The notes under the pieces are model-generated. The model was not told the origin of the DNA, did no database searches, and saw nothing but the letters and a program-made list of their open reading frames with translations. From contig NZ_LFIP02000011.1 in the NCBI RefSeq assembly GCF_001189235.2, positions 169,491-233,490 on the forward strand: DNA of 64,000 nt, given 5' to 3'. This document shows, one piece after another, positions 49,860-59,316 of this stretch. How positions within the stretch are numbered: position 1 is the first letter of the stretch; each line of letters starts with the position of its first letter. This stretch comes from Bradyrhizobium embrapense. GTDB lineage: Bacteria > Pseudomonadota > Alphaproteobacteria > Rhizobiales > Xanthobacteraceae. Both the position numbers and the translations under genes were made by a program.

Positions 49860-50723
49860 ATGAGCATGTTATCCACGTCCGAAATGGATCCTGGCTTTGC
49901 CAGAATGAATTTGCCCGAGCTTCGGATCAACTACGATCCGATTGATCCGGATCAGTTCGATCGGCCGATCACCTCATTCTGCATCGAAACCGGTGAAGAC
50001 AACGACGAGCTTCCGCTCCACTCACACAAGAAAGGGCAACTCGTAGTCGCTTCACATGGATCGGTGATGTGTCGTGCCCCCGGCGGACTATGGATCGTTC
50101 CGCCGCAGGGAGCCGTGTGGATACCGGCCGGCGTCATGCACAGCAATTGCGTCTCGGACAATGGAAAGGTCTACGTCGTCTTCATCGATCCGCAGGCGAG
50201 TACGCTTCCGAGCACATGCTGCACATTCACGATATCATCGCTCGTCCGTGAACTGATCCATCGGCTCTCCGTTTTTCCTCCCCTGTATCCGGTCGAGGGG
50301 CCGACCAGCCGGCTCGGACGCGTGCTGCTCGACGAATTGGTGCAGATGTCCACCGAACAGATGTACTTGCCCATCTCCACCGACAGCCGGCTTCAGCATC
50401 TCGCGGCATCGCTGCTCAATGACCCCGGCGATCGCAGCAGGATCGACGAACTGGCGACCCGATATGCGATGAGTGTTCGGACCTTCGCCCGCCTGGTCTT
50501 GAAGGAAACCGGGATGACGTTCGGACGCTGGCGACAGCGCCTTCACATCCTCGTCGCGCTGCAGAGGCTGTCTGCGGGATCTTCCGTTCAGGCCGTCTCG
50601 CTCGATCTGGGCTATGAGACCCCCAGCGCCTTCATAACCATGTTCAAGAAGGCAATGGGCAAGAGCCCGCGCCGCTTCCTTGCCGAACGATCCAGCTTCG
50701 TCGGCCGTGAGCCCTTGGCTTGA
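49860..50723 (+). CDS. AraC-family regulator with cupin sensor
   Basis: A 287-residue activator. The N-terminal cupin has LPLHSHKKGQLVVASHGSVM and PPQGAVWIPAGVMH; the C-terminal double helix-turn-helix has ATRYAMSVRTFARLVLKETG, FGRWRQRLHILVALQRLSAG and SVQAVSLDLGYETPSAFITM. AraC proteins with a cupin usually bind a small effector and activate a neighbouring operon, here the minus-strand transport and catabolic cluster, which ends 62 nt from it. Confidence 0.85.
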   Translation: MSMLSTSEMDPGFARMNLPELRINYDPIDPDQFDRPITSFCIETGEDNDELPLHSHKKGQLVVASHGSVMCRAPGGLWIVPPQGAVWIPAGVMHSNCVSDNGKVYVVFIDPQASTLPSTCCTFTISSLVRELIHRLSVFPPLYPVEGPTSRLGRVLLDELVQMSTEQMYLPISTDSRLQHLAASLLNDPGDRSRIDELATRYAMSVRTFARLVLKETGMTFGRWRQRLHILVALQRLSAGSSVQAVSLDLGYETPSAFITMFKKAMGKSPRRFLAERSSFVGREPLA

Positions 50724-50785
50724 AGACCTCGCCCGGGAGCCCAGGCCCCAACATCGCAAGCTGGGGCCGCAGCTCGCAGCGTCTC

Positions 50786-52018
50786 CTATCGCGAGTTGAA
50801 TGGGACGAGAGGGTATTGGAGCGCAGCTTCGGCGACCGACTGCGGCGCCACCACGCGAGGCTTCCCGTTCTGCCCTTGGAGGATGGTCACGTCGCTGCCC
50901 ATATTCTGGCCATTGGCGTCGAACTTGATCTTGCCGCTGGACATCAGGATAGGCGTCATATCCGTTGCTTTAAGCGCGGCGTGGATCGCTGCGGACTCGG
51001 AAGAACCGGCGCGGCTTACCGCGTCCGCAACAATCTGAACAGCTTCGAAGGCACACCCTGAATTCCCGTCGACCCAGTCATTTGGATAATCGGACGCAAA
51101 TCGCTTCAAGATCGCCGCGGCGTCGGGCGCCTTCGGATTGTACCACAGGGTCGAGAGTATCGCGCCGTCACCGTACTTGCCCAACGCGTCATAGTACGCC
51201 TTGTCCTGCGCGCCATTCGAGTTGGGTGAGAAGATCATCTTGGGATTCCACCCCTGCTTGGTGCATTCCCGAATGATCATAATGGCATCGTTGACACGCG
51301 TCACGGAGACCAACGCGTCCGCGCCTGACGCTTTGGCTTTTGCAACCTCGACCGAGAGATCCTTGGCTCTTTCATCGTATGGAATATACTCGGCAATCCT
51401 GAGAGGCACTTCGACCTCCTTCCAGGCCTGATCGATGCTCGCCGCGGTCGACTGTCCCATCGTATTGTTGAGGTGCATGACGACGGCGCTTGTTGGAGCG
51501 TCCTTGATCGAGGACAGGATGGACTTCAGCTCCATGAGGGACTTCCTGACGATTGTCAGGGACGTCGGGTAATACCTGAACACCTCGTTGAATCCTTGAG
51601 AGGTCACCTGGGTCGCGCTCGCGATGTGAACGACCATAGGCACTTTTGCGGCTTCTGCGGCCTGAAGCGCGGAGATGGTTGCTCCGGAATCCCACGCGCC
51701 GATAAGTACCGTGCACCCCTGCCTGATCAGGTTCTCGGCGGCAATCCGTCCGTTTTCCGGCCGGCTTTGCGTGTCCGCATGGATGATTTGCAGCTCTATA
51801 CCGAACTTCTCCTTTGCGAACTTCGCACCGACATCGATGCCGCGTACGCAAGCCTGCCCCGGAAAGGCCAGGACGCCACTGCTCGGATTGATTGCGCCGA
51901 CGCGGACTTTGGCCGGGCTGGCCGCTCTTGACTGCCACGATGCGAGTCCGACTGCGGCGCCAATTCCGCTACCGATCAAGGACCGGCGGGTCAAACCGCT
52001 TTCGCCGTGCTTTCTCAT
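50786..52018 (-). CDS. Branched-chain-type ABC substrate-binding protein
   Basis: A 410-residue periplasmic binding protein of the LivK type, with a Tat-like signal (LTRRSLIGSGIGAAVG). Mature protein starts KVRVGAINPSSGVLAFPGQA and has GCTVLIGAWDSGATISALQA. Tat export is unusual but known for this group in rhizobia. GGGGGAA precedes the ATG at 52018. It is the last gene of the module, 5.8 kb away from its permease genes, and probably recognises the module's aromatic or cyclic substrate. Confidence 0.82.
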   Translation of the reverse strand: MRKHGESGLTRRSLIGSGIGAAVGLASWQSRAASPAKVRVGAINPSSGVLAFPGQACVRGIDVGAKFAKEKFGIELQIIHADTQSRPENGRIAAENLIRQGCTVLIGAWDSGATISALQAAEAAKVPMVVHIASATQVTSQGFNEVFRYYPTSLTIVRKSLMELKSILSSIKDAPTSAVVMHLNNTMGQSTAASIDQAWKEVEVPLRIAEYIPYDERAKDLSVEVAKAKASGADALVSVTRVNDAIMIIRECTKQGWNPKMIFSPNSNGAQDKAYYDALGKYGDGAILSTLWYNPKAPDAAAILKRFASDYPNDWVDGNSGCAFEAVQIVADAVSRAGSSESAAIHAALKATDMTPILMSSGKIKFDANGQNMGSDVTILQGQNGKPRVVAPQSVAEAALQYPLVPFNSR

Positions 52019-52151
52019 GGAATTCCCCCTTTGGTTGGCTGCAAGAATAATGATCGGTCTGATAGCGCTCACCGAACAGTCAGGCGCCATCGCCAGGGAT
52101 CTGTACTCGCGGCCCGGCGCTTCACGAGATGCGCCGCCCGCATGATTTGGC

Positions 52152-54023
52152 TCAGGTTCTGACTTCCGCCTTGACGAGGTTGTCTTCGCTCTCGTCATAA
52201 AGCGTATCGATCAACGACCGATACCTCTCCATGATCTGCTTCCGACGCTTCTTCCGAGTCGGCGTCATCATGCCGTTCTCGGGAGACAGCTCTTCCGGCA
52301 ATATCCGGAACGCCTTGATCTGCTCGGCCCTGGCGAGCCTGCCATTCGCCTTGCCGATCTCTCCTTCGATCATCCGCACCACGATTTCGGAGTTCGCCAG
52401 TTCCGAGTACCGGTCGATGCGAAGACCGTGCGATCTGGCCCAATCCATCGTTGCGGTCGCGTTCACCTCGATCAGCGCGGTGAGGTACTTCTTTCCTTCT
52501 CCCAGCACAGCCGCCTCAGAGATAAACGGGCTACGCCTGAGCTCGTTTTCGATCTGCGTCGGGCTGATGGATTTTCCATTGGAAGTGTTGATGATCTCCT
52601 TTTTTCGATCGACCAGCCTGAAGAGGCCCGTCGAATCGACGTCCACGATGTCTCCGGTGTAGAGCCAGCCATCGCGCAGAGCGGATTTGGTTTCTTCCGG
52701 CTTATTCCAGTAACCGACAAAGAGTCCGGGTCCCCTGACAATCATTTCCCCGTCTTCGAGAACAGCGGTCTCCCAAGCCGGATCCCGCAGGGGTACGCCC
52801 ACGGTGCCAGCTTCCGGCCATTCCGCCATCTGCACCAGATTGGCGCCGACCAGCTCCGTCTGTCCGTAACATTCCTTCAGCTGCAATCCCCATAGCTGCC
52901 ACAGCGACATCAGCTCGGGAGGCATCGCCGCGGACGAGGTGTATGCGACCGTGAGTTCCTCGAACCCGACCTCACCAAGCAGCGGACGGAAGACCTGTTG
53001 CTGGCACAGGGCAAAGAGGCCGGAAATGAACGGGTCCGGCACGCCTCCGGCCTGACGATCATCAAGGGCCTTGCGGGCGATAGTCATCGCGAGCTGATAG
53101 TCCTGCTTCTGCTTCTCGGACCCAGCGTGAACCTTGCTGAGGATCTGGGTGGCATACCGCTGGAAGAACCGCGGCGGAGCCATGAAGTAGGTCGGCTTCA
53201 CTTCCTTGACGGTTTGAGCGAACTCTGCGCTGTTCTCGCCGAAATACGGCACTAGGCGGATGAGCAGAGGCAGTGTCGTTGCCTGTGCGCGTGCCACCGT
53301 GTGTGACATCGGCAGGTGCACGACGACACGGTGGACATCGGAGCGCAACTTCGACGTGAACAGGGTTACGCTGTGCGCACCAGCAAGCAGCGACAGATGG
53401 GTCAGCATCGCTCCCTTCGGAAATCCCGTCGTGCCGGACGTGTATCCGATGCTGGTCAGGTCGCTCGCCTTTGCTTTTGCGACCTGCTCCTTAAGAAAGA
53501 TGTCAGCGTCAACCGATGTTTCGCTCCAGAAGTCATGAAGAGAGACGACGTTCGCCGGCCCGCCTGTCTTCTTCCACGCGGGATCGAGCACGATAATTCT
53601 TTTCAACTGGTCAGCATGGCCCGATGCAAGGACGGTACCGAGCTGAAGTTCACTCCCGACGAACATGAACGACGTTCCGGAGTCGCCCAGATAATAGCCG
53701 ACCTCCTCCGCCGATGAGGTGAAGTAGACGCCGACCATGATGCCGCCGGCACAAATGATCGCCATGTCCGCAAGAAGCCATTCCTGGGACACATCCCCCA
53801 TGATCGCCGCGCGATCGCCGCGTTCGAAGCCAGCCTTTTGCAGAGTGGCCGCCAACCTGGCCACCTCGTCCGAATACTGCTTCCAGGTCGTGGCGATCCA
53901 GTCACCGCGCCGTTTTTGCTTGAACGCGATCTCGTCAGAAAGCTCCACCCTCCGCTGGCTCAGGAGCCGCGGAATGGTTACGTCGGCGAGTTGGGCGCCT
54001 GACGCAAAACCCTCGGCGCTCAC
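52152..54023 (-). CDS. Acyl-CoA synthetase (AMP-forming)
   Basis: A 623-residue ANL-family ligase of the long-chain/FAA1 type that activates a carboxylic acid to its CoA thioester. P-loop YTSGTTGFPKGAMLTH, acid-binding and adenylate motifs ECYGQTE and YTGDIVDVDSTGLFRLVDRK are present. The GTG at 54023 is chosen because it lies 1 nt after the enoyl-CoA hydratase stop and has GGAG 8 nt upstream. Its place between two hydratases indicates CoA-dependent ring or side-chain breakdown. Confidence 0.85.
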   Translation of the reverse strand: MSAEGFASGAQLADVTIPRLLSQRRVELSDEIAFKQKRRGDWIATTWKQYSDEVARLAATLQKAGFERGDRAAIMGDVSQEWLLADMAIICAGGIMVGVYFTSSAEEVGYYLGDSGTSFMFVGSELQLGTVLASGHADQLKRIIVLDPAWKKTGGPANVVSLHDFWSETSVDADIFLKEQVAKAKASDLTSIGYTSGTTGFPKGAMLTHLSLLAGAHSVTLFTSKLRSDVHRVVVHLPMSHTVARAQATTLPLLIRLVPYFGENSAEFAQTVKEVKPTYFMAPPRFFQRYATQILSKVHAGSEKQKQDYQLAMTIARKALDDRQAGGVPDPFISGLFALCQQQVFRPLLGEVGFEELTVAYTSSAAMPPELMSLWQLWGLQLKECYGQTELVGANLVQMAEWPEAGTVGVPLRDPAWETAVLEDGEMIVRGPGLFVGYWNKPEETKSALRDGWLYTGDIVDVDSTGLFRLVDRKKEIINTSNGKSISPTQIENELRRSPFISEAAVLGEGKKYLTALIEVNATATMDWARSHGLRIDRYSELANSEIVVRMIEGEIGKANGRLARAEQIKAFRILPEELSPENGMMTPTRKKRRKQIMERYRSLIDTLYDESEDNLVKAEVRT

Positions 54024-54024
54024 C

Positions 54025-54804
54025 TCAACGCTCCGCGAAGCGCTTGCGCTTTTCAGCGAAGGCGGCAACGGCATCGCGCCGGTCGGGCGCGGCAAAGGTG
54101 ATCGTCTCGAGGGCGGTCGAGGTGTCAAGGAGAAGATGCGCGTACTGCTTGATGATCTTGTTCACGCAATACTTGGTCCAGATGATGGATTCTCTTGGGC
54201 CGCTCGCGAGCATCTCCGCGTACTCGATTGCAGCATCCTTGACGTCCCTGTTCGAAATCACCTCGTTGATCATGCCGATGGACGCGGCCTTTTCCGCGGA
54301 GATGAAGTCACCGGTCATCAGGTAGTGCTTCGCCCGGACGGGTCCCATCAACAGTGGCCACATCACCGCGCCGCCATCGCCCGCGACCACGCCTGCGGTA
54401 ACATGCGTATCGGCAAACCTCGCGGCCGGACTGGCGAATATGACATCGCAGAACAAGGCGAGAGTTGCCCCGAGACCGACCGCGACGCCGTTGACCGCGG
54501 CGATGATCGGCGCCTCGACTTCCAGCATGTTCCGGATCAGATGGCGTCCGCCCCGGGTCGGCGACGGGATCGGACTCTTGTCGAGCGTTTTCTGATCGCC
54601 GCCCGAACAGAACCCCCGTCCCGCCCCCGTCAGAACGATCGCGCGGACCGCCTTGTCCTCGTCCAGCTCGACGAAGACCCGTTCGAGCTCGCTGTGCATA
54701 TCCCAATTGATCGCATTGAGGATCTCCGGCCGGTTCATCGTGACGATGGCCACACCGCTCGGCCGCTTCTCGACGATCAGATATTTGTAGTTCTGCTTCG
54801 ACAT
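54025..54804 (-). CDS. Enoyl-CoA hydratase/isomerase, copy 1
   Basis: A crotonase-fold protein of 259 residues: oxyanion-hole segments GAGRGFCSGGD and VNGVAVGLGATLALFCDV. At the usual second acidic position VVAGDGGAVMWPLLMG lies, with an Asp, so hydratase-type catalysis is possible. The second acid differs from standard FadB-type hydratases. It overlaps nothing; the ligase GTG begins 1 nt after its stop. Confidence 0.82.
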   Translation of the reverse strand: MSKQNYKYLIVEKRPSGVAIVTMNRPEILNAINWDMHSELERVFVELDEDKAVRAIVLTGAGRGFCSGGDQKTLDKSPIPSPTRGGRHLIRNMLEVEAPIIAAVNGVAVGLGATLALFCDVIFASPAARFADTHVTAGVVAGDGGAVMWPLLMGPVRAKHYLMTGDFISAEKAASIGMINEVISNRDVKDAAIEYAEMLASGPRESIIWTKYCVNKIIKQYAHLLLDTSTALETITFAAPDRRDAVAAFAEKRKRFAER

Positions 54805-54832
54805 GGCTATCTTCCGTTGCTTCCTGTTGGCC

Positions 54833-55978
54833 TTACTTTTGCGGTCGCATGGCGCGGATCTGTCCGAGAATATCTTCCGTAGGCCGGACGACATTGTTCC
54901 TGTCGTTGAAGTGGGGGATCACATACCGGCCGCACATGTCGATCGCTTCCATGATCTTCTCGTGATTGACGGAGTCGAGATGGAGAAGCACCTCGTCGAC
55001 GCCCATCGCCTGGAACTTCTCGATCTGACGAATGACGGTGTCCGGGCTTCCGCAGACCGTTGTCGCGGAGTGGTTGAGCAAGTAGTCCCAGTCCTTTCCC
55101 GCGCGCTCCATGGCTGGCACGCTCTCGCTCATATACGCATAGTCGTCGGCGAGCTTCGCGAGACGGGGATAGGCGTCCGTTGAAATCCTCGCATAGTGCA
55201 TGAGGGGCTCGGCGTAATCGTCCTTCGCCTTCTGATCGGTTGACCCGATGCCGAAGAAAAGCGGAATGCCGATGCGCGGCCGATCGAGCGGGCTTTGCTC
55301 GTCACGCTTCCAGCCGCGACGGTAAGTGTTTAGAAGCTTTTCCTGGACCTCCCATCCCTGGTAGATGCAGCTACTCATGACGGCGAGGCCTTCGGATCCG
55401 GCCCAGCTGTGGCTCCGCTCGCTGGTCGCAGCGATGCCGATCACCGGATGCGGCTTCTGTATCGGCTTCGGCACCAGCATCCGCGGCGGGATCTGATAGT
55501 ACTTGCCCTCGAAGGTGAAGATATCTTCGCGCATCGATTTCTTCAGGAGCGCGATGCCTTCCTCCATCTGGGCGAGAGTTTCGCTCGGATCAACGTTGAA
55601 GGCGCGCATGGCGATGGTCGTGTTGGCCCGGCCGGCGTAGAATTCCATGCGGCCATGCGACAGGATGTCGGTTACTGCCAATCGCTCCGCCGATCGCAAG
55701 GCATGATTGATCTTCTGCGGCATCAGCGTCACCGCTGACCTCAGCTTCACGCGCGACGTAACGGCTGCAAGGTACCCGTAGACGACCTCCGGCGCGGAGC
55801 TCGAGATGCCGCCGAGCGCAACGTGCTGCTCGGAAAGCGCGACGCAGTCGAATCCGACCTTTTCGGCCAGACGCACCTCGTCCACGAGTTCATGGAGCCG
55901 GCGGGCATAGCTCTGCCCGACCTGGGTTTCTTGCTCCGACCAAAACCCGAACGTAAGTGCCATCTTCTGGATCCTCAT
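54833..55978 (-). CDS. Luciferase-like (LLM) flavin-dependent monooxygenase
   Basis: A 381-residue TIM-barrel protein of the bacterial luciferase family, which uses reduced flavin from a separate reductase. Seen are LAEKVGFDCVALSEQHVALG, LSHGRMEFYAGRA and PIQKPHPVIGIAATSERSHS. LLM monooxygenases insert oxygen next to carbonyls or open heterocycles (RutA type). The flavin reductase at 61498 is the natural partner. It precedes enoyl-CoA hydratase copy 1 by 28 nt. Substrate not evident. Confidence 0.82.
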   Translation of the reverse strand: MRIQKMALTFGFWSEQETQVGQSYARRLHELVDEVRLAEKVGFDCVALSEQHVALGGISSSAPEVVYGYLAAVTSRVKLRSAVTLMPQKINHALRSAERLAVTDILSHGRMEFYAGRANTTIAMRAFNVDPSETLAQMEEGIALLKKSMREDIFTFEGKYYQIPPRMLVPKPIQKPHPVIGIAATSERSHSWAGSEGLAVMSSCIYQGWEVQEKLLNTYRRGWKRDEQSPLDRPRIGIPLFFGIGSTDQKAKDDYAEPLMHYARISTDAYPRLAKLADDYAYMSESVPAMERAGKDWDYLLNHSATTVCGSPDTVIRQIEKFQAMGVDEVLLHLDSVNHEKIMEAIDMCGRYVIPHFNDRNNVVRPTEDILGQIRAMRPQK

Positions 55979-56163
55979 GGAGTGTCAAGATGGCGAAGCA
56001 TTTCATGGGCGCGGCAACATTTTTGTTCGAATGCGCCACGCAGTTAGATGACTTTCCAAATTTTGTGCTGTGAGCAGTCAACGCCTGCCCTTTCGCAGCC
56101 AACGCCGCTGAACGTGGCGCGACAATCATTCTCGGCGTCCATCCGAGGAGGAGCACGAGAGAT

Positions 56164-56946
56164 TCAGACGGCGTTGCTTTGGCTTCCAAACGAGACAGCC
56201 AGAAGATCTGTTATCGCCGCGAGACATCGCTCGCCGATTCCCGCCGTCGAGCCGAACGGGTTGCCGATGATGCCGTTGGCCGTGACGGACTTGATCCCGT
56301 TGCTCCACATTGCCTGAAGCTGCTCTTCGGATAGCGCACCGAGATGCCCGACCTCGAACCGATCGAGCCTGACGCTGTCGGGGCGGAGCAACATCATGAG
56401 CGAGGTCTCCGCGATATCGGCATGTCCTCCAACAGCATTCGGGTCACCACCCGCTTGCTCGACGGCGCTTCGCCATCTCTCGATCCAGGCGACTGCATCG
56501 CAATATGCGTCGATCTCGACGTCCACCGGAACGGCGCTCCTCAGCCGGGGAAGCATGTCGCGGAGCGCGGGAAAATTCCCGATATGGCCTGAGAACAGCA
56601 GAATGCGCCTGAAGCCGTGCCTCGCAAGACTTGTGCAATAATCCAGGCAGATCGATTCGAACGTCTCCGGGCGAATGGAGATCGTCCCCGGGAAGGCCAG
56701 ATGATGGGCTGAACAGCCGACCTTGATGGTGGGCGCGATCATGGTACGTCCCAGCTGCCGCGCCAGGCTTGCCGCGATGGCGTCTGCATGATCCGCATCC
56801 ATGCAGAGCGGAAGGTGCGGTCCATGTTGCTCCACCGCTCCGCAGGGTATCAGGACGGTCGATACCCCCGCAGCAAGGGCGGCCGATACCTGTTCGAAGC
56901 TCATCAGTTCAAGACGGAGCGCGTCAGGCCATGCCGGTGCGGTCAT
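56164..56946 (-). CDS. Creatininase-family amidohydrolase
   Basis: A 260-residue metal-dependent cyclic amidase of the creatininase family. Metal ligands are likely in PCGAVEQHGPHLPL (Glu and His), the Asp of CMDAD, LLFSGHIGNF (His) and GGHADIAETS. Members open lactams (creatinine), deformylate purine breakdown products or act in cofactor synthesis. Its ATG abuts the stop of enoyl-CoA hydratase copy 2 (TGAATG). It is the odd member of this module and hints at a nitrogen-containing ring. Confidence 0.8.
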   Translation of the reverse strand: MTAPAWPDALRLELMSFEQVSAALAAGVSTVLIPCGAVEQHGPHLPLCMDADHADAIAASLARQLGRTMIAPTIKVGCSAHHLAFPGTISIRPETFESICLDYCTSLARHGFRRILLFSGHIGNFPALRDMLPRLRSAVPVDVEIDAYCDAVAWIERWRSAVEQAGGDPNAVGGHADIAETSLMMLLRPDSVRLDRFEVGHLGALSEEQLQAMWSNGIKSVTANGIIGNPFGSTAGIGERCLAAITDLLAVSFGSQSNAV

Positions 56947-57714
56947 TCACGCTTTCCTTGGCTGTTTCGACAGGAAGCGCGAACGCGCCTGTGCCGAACT
57001 ATCGTCTACCAGATAGGCCGCGAGATCCTCGATCGTCACCGCCTCGAGCGCAGCATCGTCCATTTGGCCCGTCAGGTTCAGCGAACGCTTGATCGCCGCA
57101 AACAGCTTGCGCTCCTTTCCGCGAAGATATCTGCATACCTCCCCGGCTCTCACCATCACTTCCGCGGTGCTTGCGATCTCGTTGATCGCCCCAATTTGGA
57201 GTGCCCTTTGGGCGTCGGTCAAGTCGCCCCAGTAGAGCAATGCCTGCGCCTCACGATGCCCAAGCTTCTGCACTGCCTTCCGGATTCCCTTGGCTGCAGG
57301 CAACAGGCCGTGGTTGATTTCCGGGAACCCGACCTTGCATTCATGGTTCGCCACCACGTAGTCGGCGTGAAGAAGAAACTCCAAGGCCCCGCCGACTGCG
57401 TATCCACGCACGGCACACACGAAGGGCCCGGGGTATCTCTCCATCTCGCAAAGAAGCGCATGGAAGCTCCTCATCCGAGGCCGTGATATTTCGATGCCGG
57501 CGACCTCCTTTATGTCTCCGCCCGCGCTGAAGAAGCGCTCGCCCTGGCCGGTCAGGACAATGCCCGGCGGCGACGCCTCGCGAGACAATGCGCGAAACTT
57601 GTCCAGCAACCGGCCAACAAGGGCATTATTCAATGCGTTTGCCGGCGGCCTGTTCATGGTCATGGTGACCACATCGCAGTCGCGTTCGATCAGAAGGGCG
57701 TCATCGGCTTCCAT
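56947..57714 (-). CDS. Enoyl-CoA hydratase/isomerase, copy 2
   Basis: A 255-residue crotonase-fold protein. Oxyanion segments are FFSAGGDIKE and AVRGYAVGGALEFLLHADYV; Glu in VGFPEINHGLLPAAKG matches the second catalytic acid. It is distinct from copy 1, so the two probably act on different CoA intermediates. It starts a two-gene unit with the creatininase. Confidence 0.82.
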   Translation of the reverse strand: MEADDALLIERDCDVVTMTMNRPPANALNNALVGRLLDKFRALSREASPPGIVLTGQGERFFSAGGDIKEVAGIEISRPRMRSFHALLCEMERYPGPFVCAVRGYAVGGALEFLLHADYVVANHECKVGFPEINHGLLPAAKGIRKAVQKLGHREAQALLYWGDLTDAQRALQIGAINEIASTAEVMVRAGEVCRYLRGKERKLFAAIKRSLNLTGQMDDAALEAVTIEDLAAYLVDDSSAQARSRFLSKQPRKA

Positions 57715-57878
57715 GGAAACAGCCTAAGCGAGGCCTTATGGAATTGATTGCGGTACACGCTTTCCTCGACGCCGCTGCTCGACACAAATGGTCGTGCCCG
57801 GGTTATTTCGCGGCATCTTCTGCCGCGATCGCTAAGGCCGCCTTTTCGGATGATGGCTAGTCCCGTCATTCAGGACCG

Positions 57879-58598
57879 TTACAATCCAAGATAAGCGCGC
57901 TGAATCTCGGGATTGTCCAGCAACTCGTCGCTGGATCCGTGGAGCACGATTGAGCCGTTCTCCAGAACGTAGCCGCGATTGGCCAACGCAAGCGATTTCG
58001 CCACATTCTGCTCTACCAGCAGGACCGTGGCTCCCTGCTCGTGCAGGGACTTCACCACACGAAACATGACGTCCGTCAGCGCGGGCGACAACCCGATGGA
58101 AGGCTCGTCAAACATGACGACCTCGGGCTTCGACATGATTGCACGGCCGATAGCCAGCATCTGCTGCTCGCCGCCCGATAGCGTACCGGCCAATTGCCCC
58201 CGGCGCTCACGAAGCTTCTCAAACAATTGATAAACGAAGTCGAGCGTTTCGGACTGCCCCGCCTTCGCGCGCTTCAGCGTCCCTCCGAGCAGCAGGTTTT
58301 CTTCCACAGAAAGACTTCCGAAAATCTGCCGACCTTCCGCGACCTGGGCAATGCCGCGCTCGCAGATCTCCCATGGCGGCATCCCGGTGATATCAACACC
58401 GTTCATCTTGATGACACCGCTCGAGGATCGAACGATGCCCGAGATTGATCTGATGAGTGAGGTCTTCCCTGCGCCGTTCGCGCCAACGACGCAGATCAAT
58501 TCGCCTTTGTGGATCTGCAGGGAGACGCCGTTCAAAGCGCAGGATCCATCGTACGCGACACAGAGTCCATCGATCGTCAGAAGCGCACCACTAAGCAT
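57879..58598 (-). CDS. ABC ATPase, LivF type
   Basis: A 239-residue ATPase of the branched-chain amino acid importer family. Walker A GANGAGKTS, signature TLSGGEQQMLA, Walker B EVVMFDEPSIGLSP, and the LivF ending QRAYLGL. It overlaps the LivG gene by 8 nt. It powers the importer encoded by the four linked genes. Confidence 0.9.
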   Translation of the reverse strand: MLSGALLTIDGLCVAYDGSCALNGVSLQIHKGELICVVGANGAGKTSLIRSISGIVRSSSGVIKMNGVDITGMPPWEICERGIAQVAEGRQIFGSLSVEENLLLGGTLKRAKAGQSETLDFVYQLFEKLRERRGQLAGTLSGGEQQMLAIGRAIMSKPEVVMFDEPSIGLSPALTDVMFRVVKSLHEQGATVLLVEQNVAKSLALANRGYVLENGSIVLHGSSDELLDNPEIQRAYLGL

Positions 58599-59316
58599 GG
58601 AAGCCTGCCCCCAGGTAGCTCTCGAGGACTTTCGGATCTGCAACCACCTCTCCGGGAGATCCCTCTGCGATCTTGGCGCCGTGATGCAGCACCACCACAC
58701 GCGAGGCCACTTCCATCACGATGCGCATCACGTGCTCGACAAGGAGGATCGTCAATCCACCTTCGGCAAGCTTCTGCAGTACGCCTACAATACCCGCAGC
58801 TTCAGTCGGTCTCAGACCCGCCATAACCTCGTCCAGCAACAGCAATTTGGGCCGGGTCGACAGCGCCTTGGCCGTTTCCAGCATTTTCCGGTCCGGCAGC
58901 GTTAGTTGATCCGTCCTCGCGTGGGCCTTGGCGGCCAGACCAACGCTTTCAAGAGACTCGTACGCCTTCGATCTGGCCTCGCTTACGTTTCTGGTCCAGC
59001 TGAAGGCTCCGATCATGGCATTCTCGAGCACCGACATCTCACGCATCGGCCGCACGATCTGAAATGTTCGCGCGATACCCATCCTGCAAACAGTCTCGGG
59101 GGGCGAATTGTCGATCTGGCGGCCTTCGAACAGCACCCGGCCGCTGGTCGGCTTCAGGGCACCAGCGACCAGGTTGAAGCATGTCGTCTTTCCCGCTCCA
59201 TTCGGTCCAATCAGCGCTGTGATCCGCCCGGCTCGAAGTGAGAAGCTTACATCCTTCACCGCGACCAAGCCTCCGAACGATCGGGACAGGTTCTCGACCT
59301 CGAGCAGAGTTGTCAT
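58591..59316 (-). CDS. ABC ATPase, LivG type
   Basis: A 241-residue ATPase: Walker A GPNGAGKTT, the LivG marker MGIARTFQIVRPM, Walker B KLLLLDEVMAGLRP, His in LLVEHVM. The usual signature LSGGQ is replaced by QLTLPDRKMLETAKAL, a variation sometimes seen in this group. Its ATG overlaps the LivM stop (ATGA), which sets the start at 59316. Confidence 0.9.
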   Translation of the reverse strand: MTTLLEVENLSRSFGGLVAVKDVSFSLRAGRITALIGPNGAGKTTCFNLVAGALKPTSGRVLFEGRQIDNSPPETVCRMGIARTFQIVRPMREMSVLENAMIGAFSWTRNVSEARSKAYESLESVGLAAKAHARTDQLTLPDRKMLETAKALSTRPKLLLLDEVMAGLRPTEAAGIVGVLQKLAEGGLTILLVEHVMRIVMEVASRVVVLHHGAKIAEGSPGEVVADPKVLESYLGAGFHA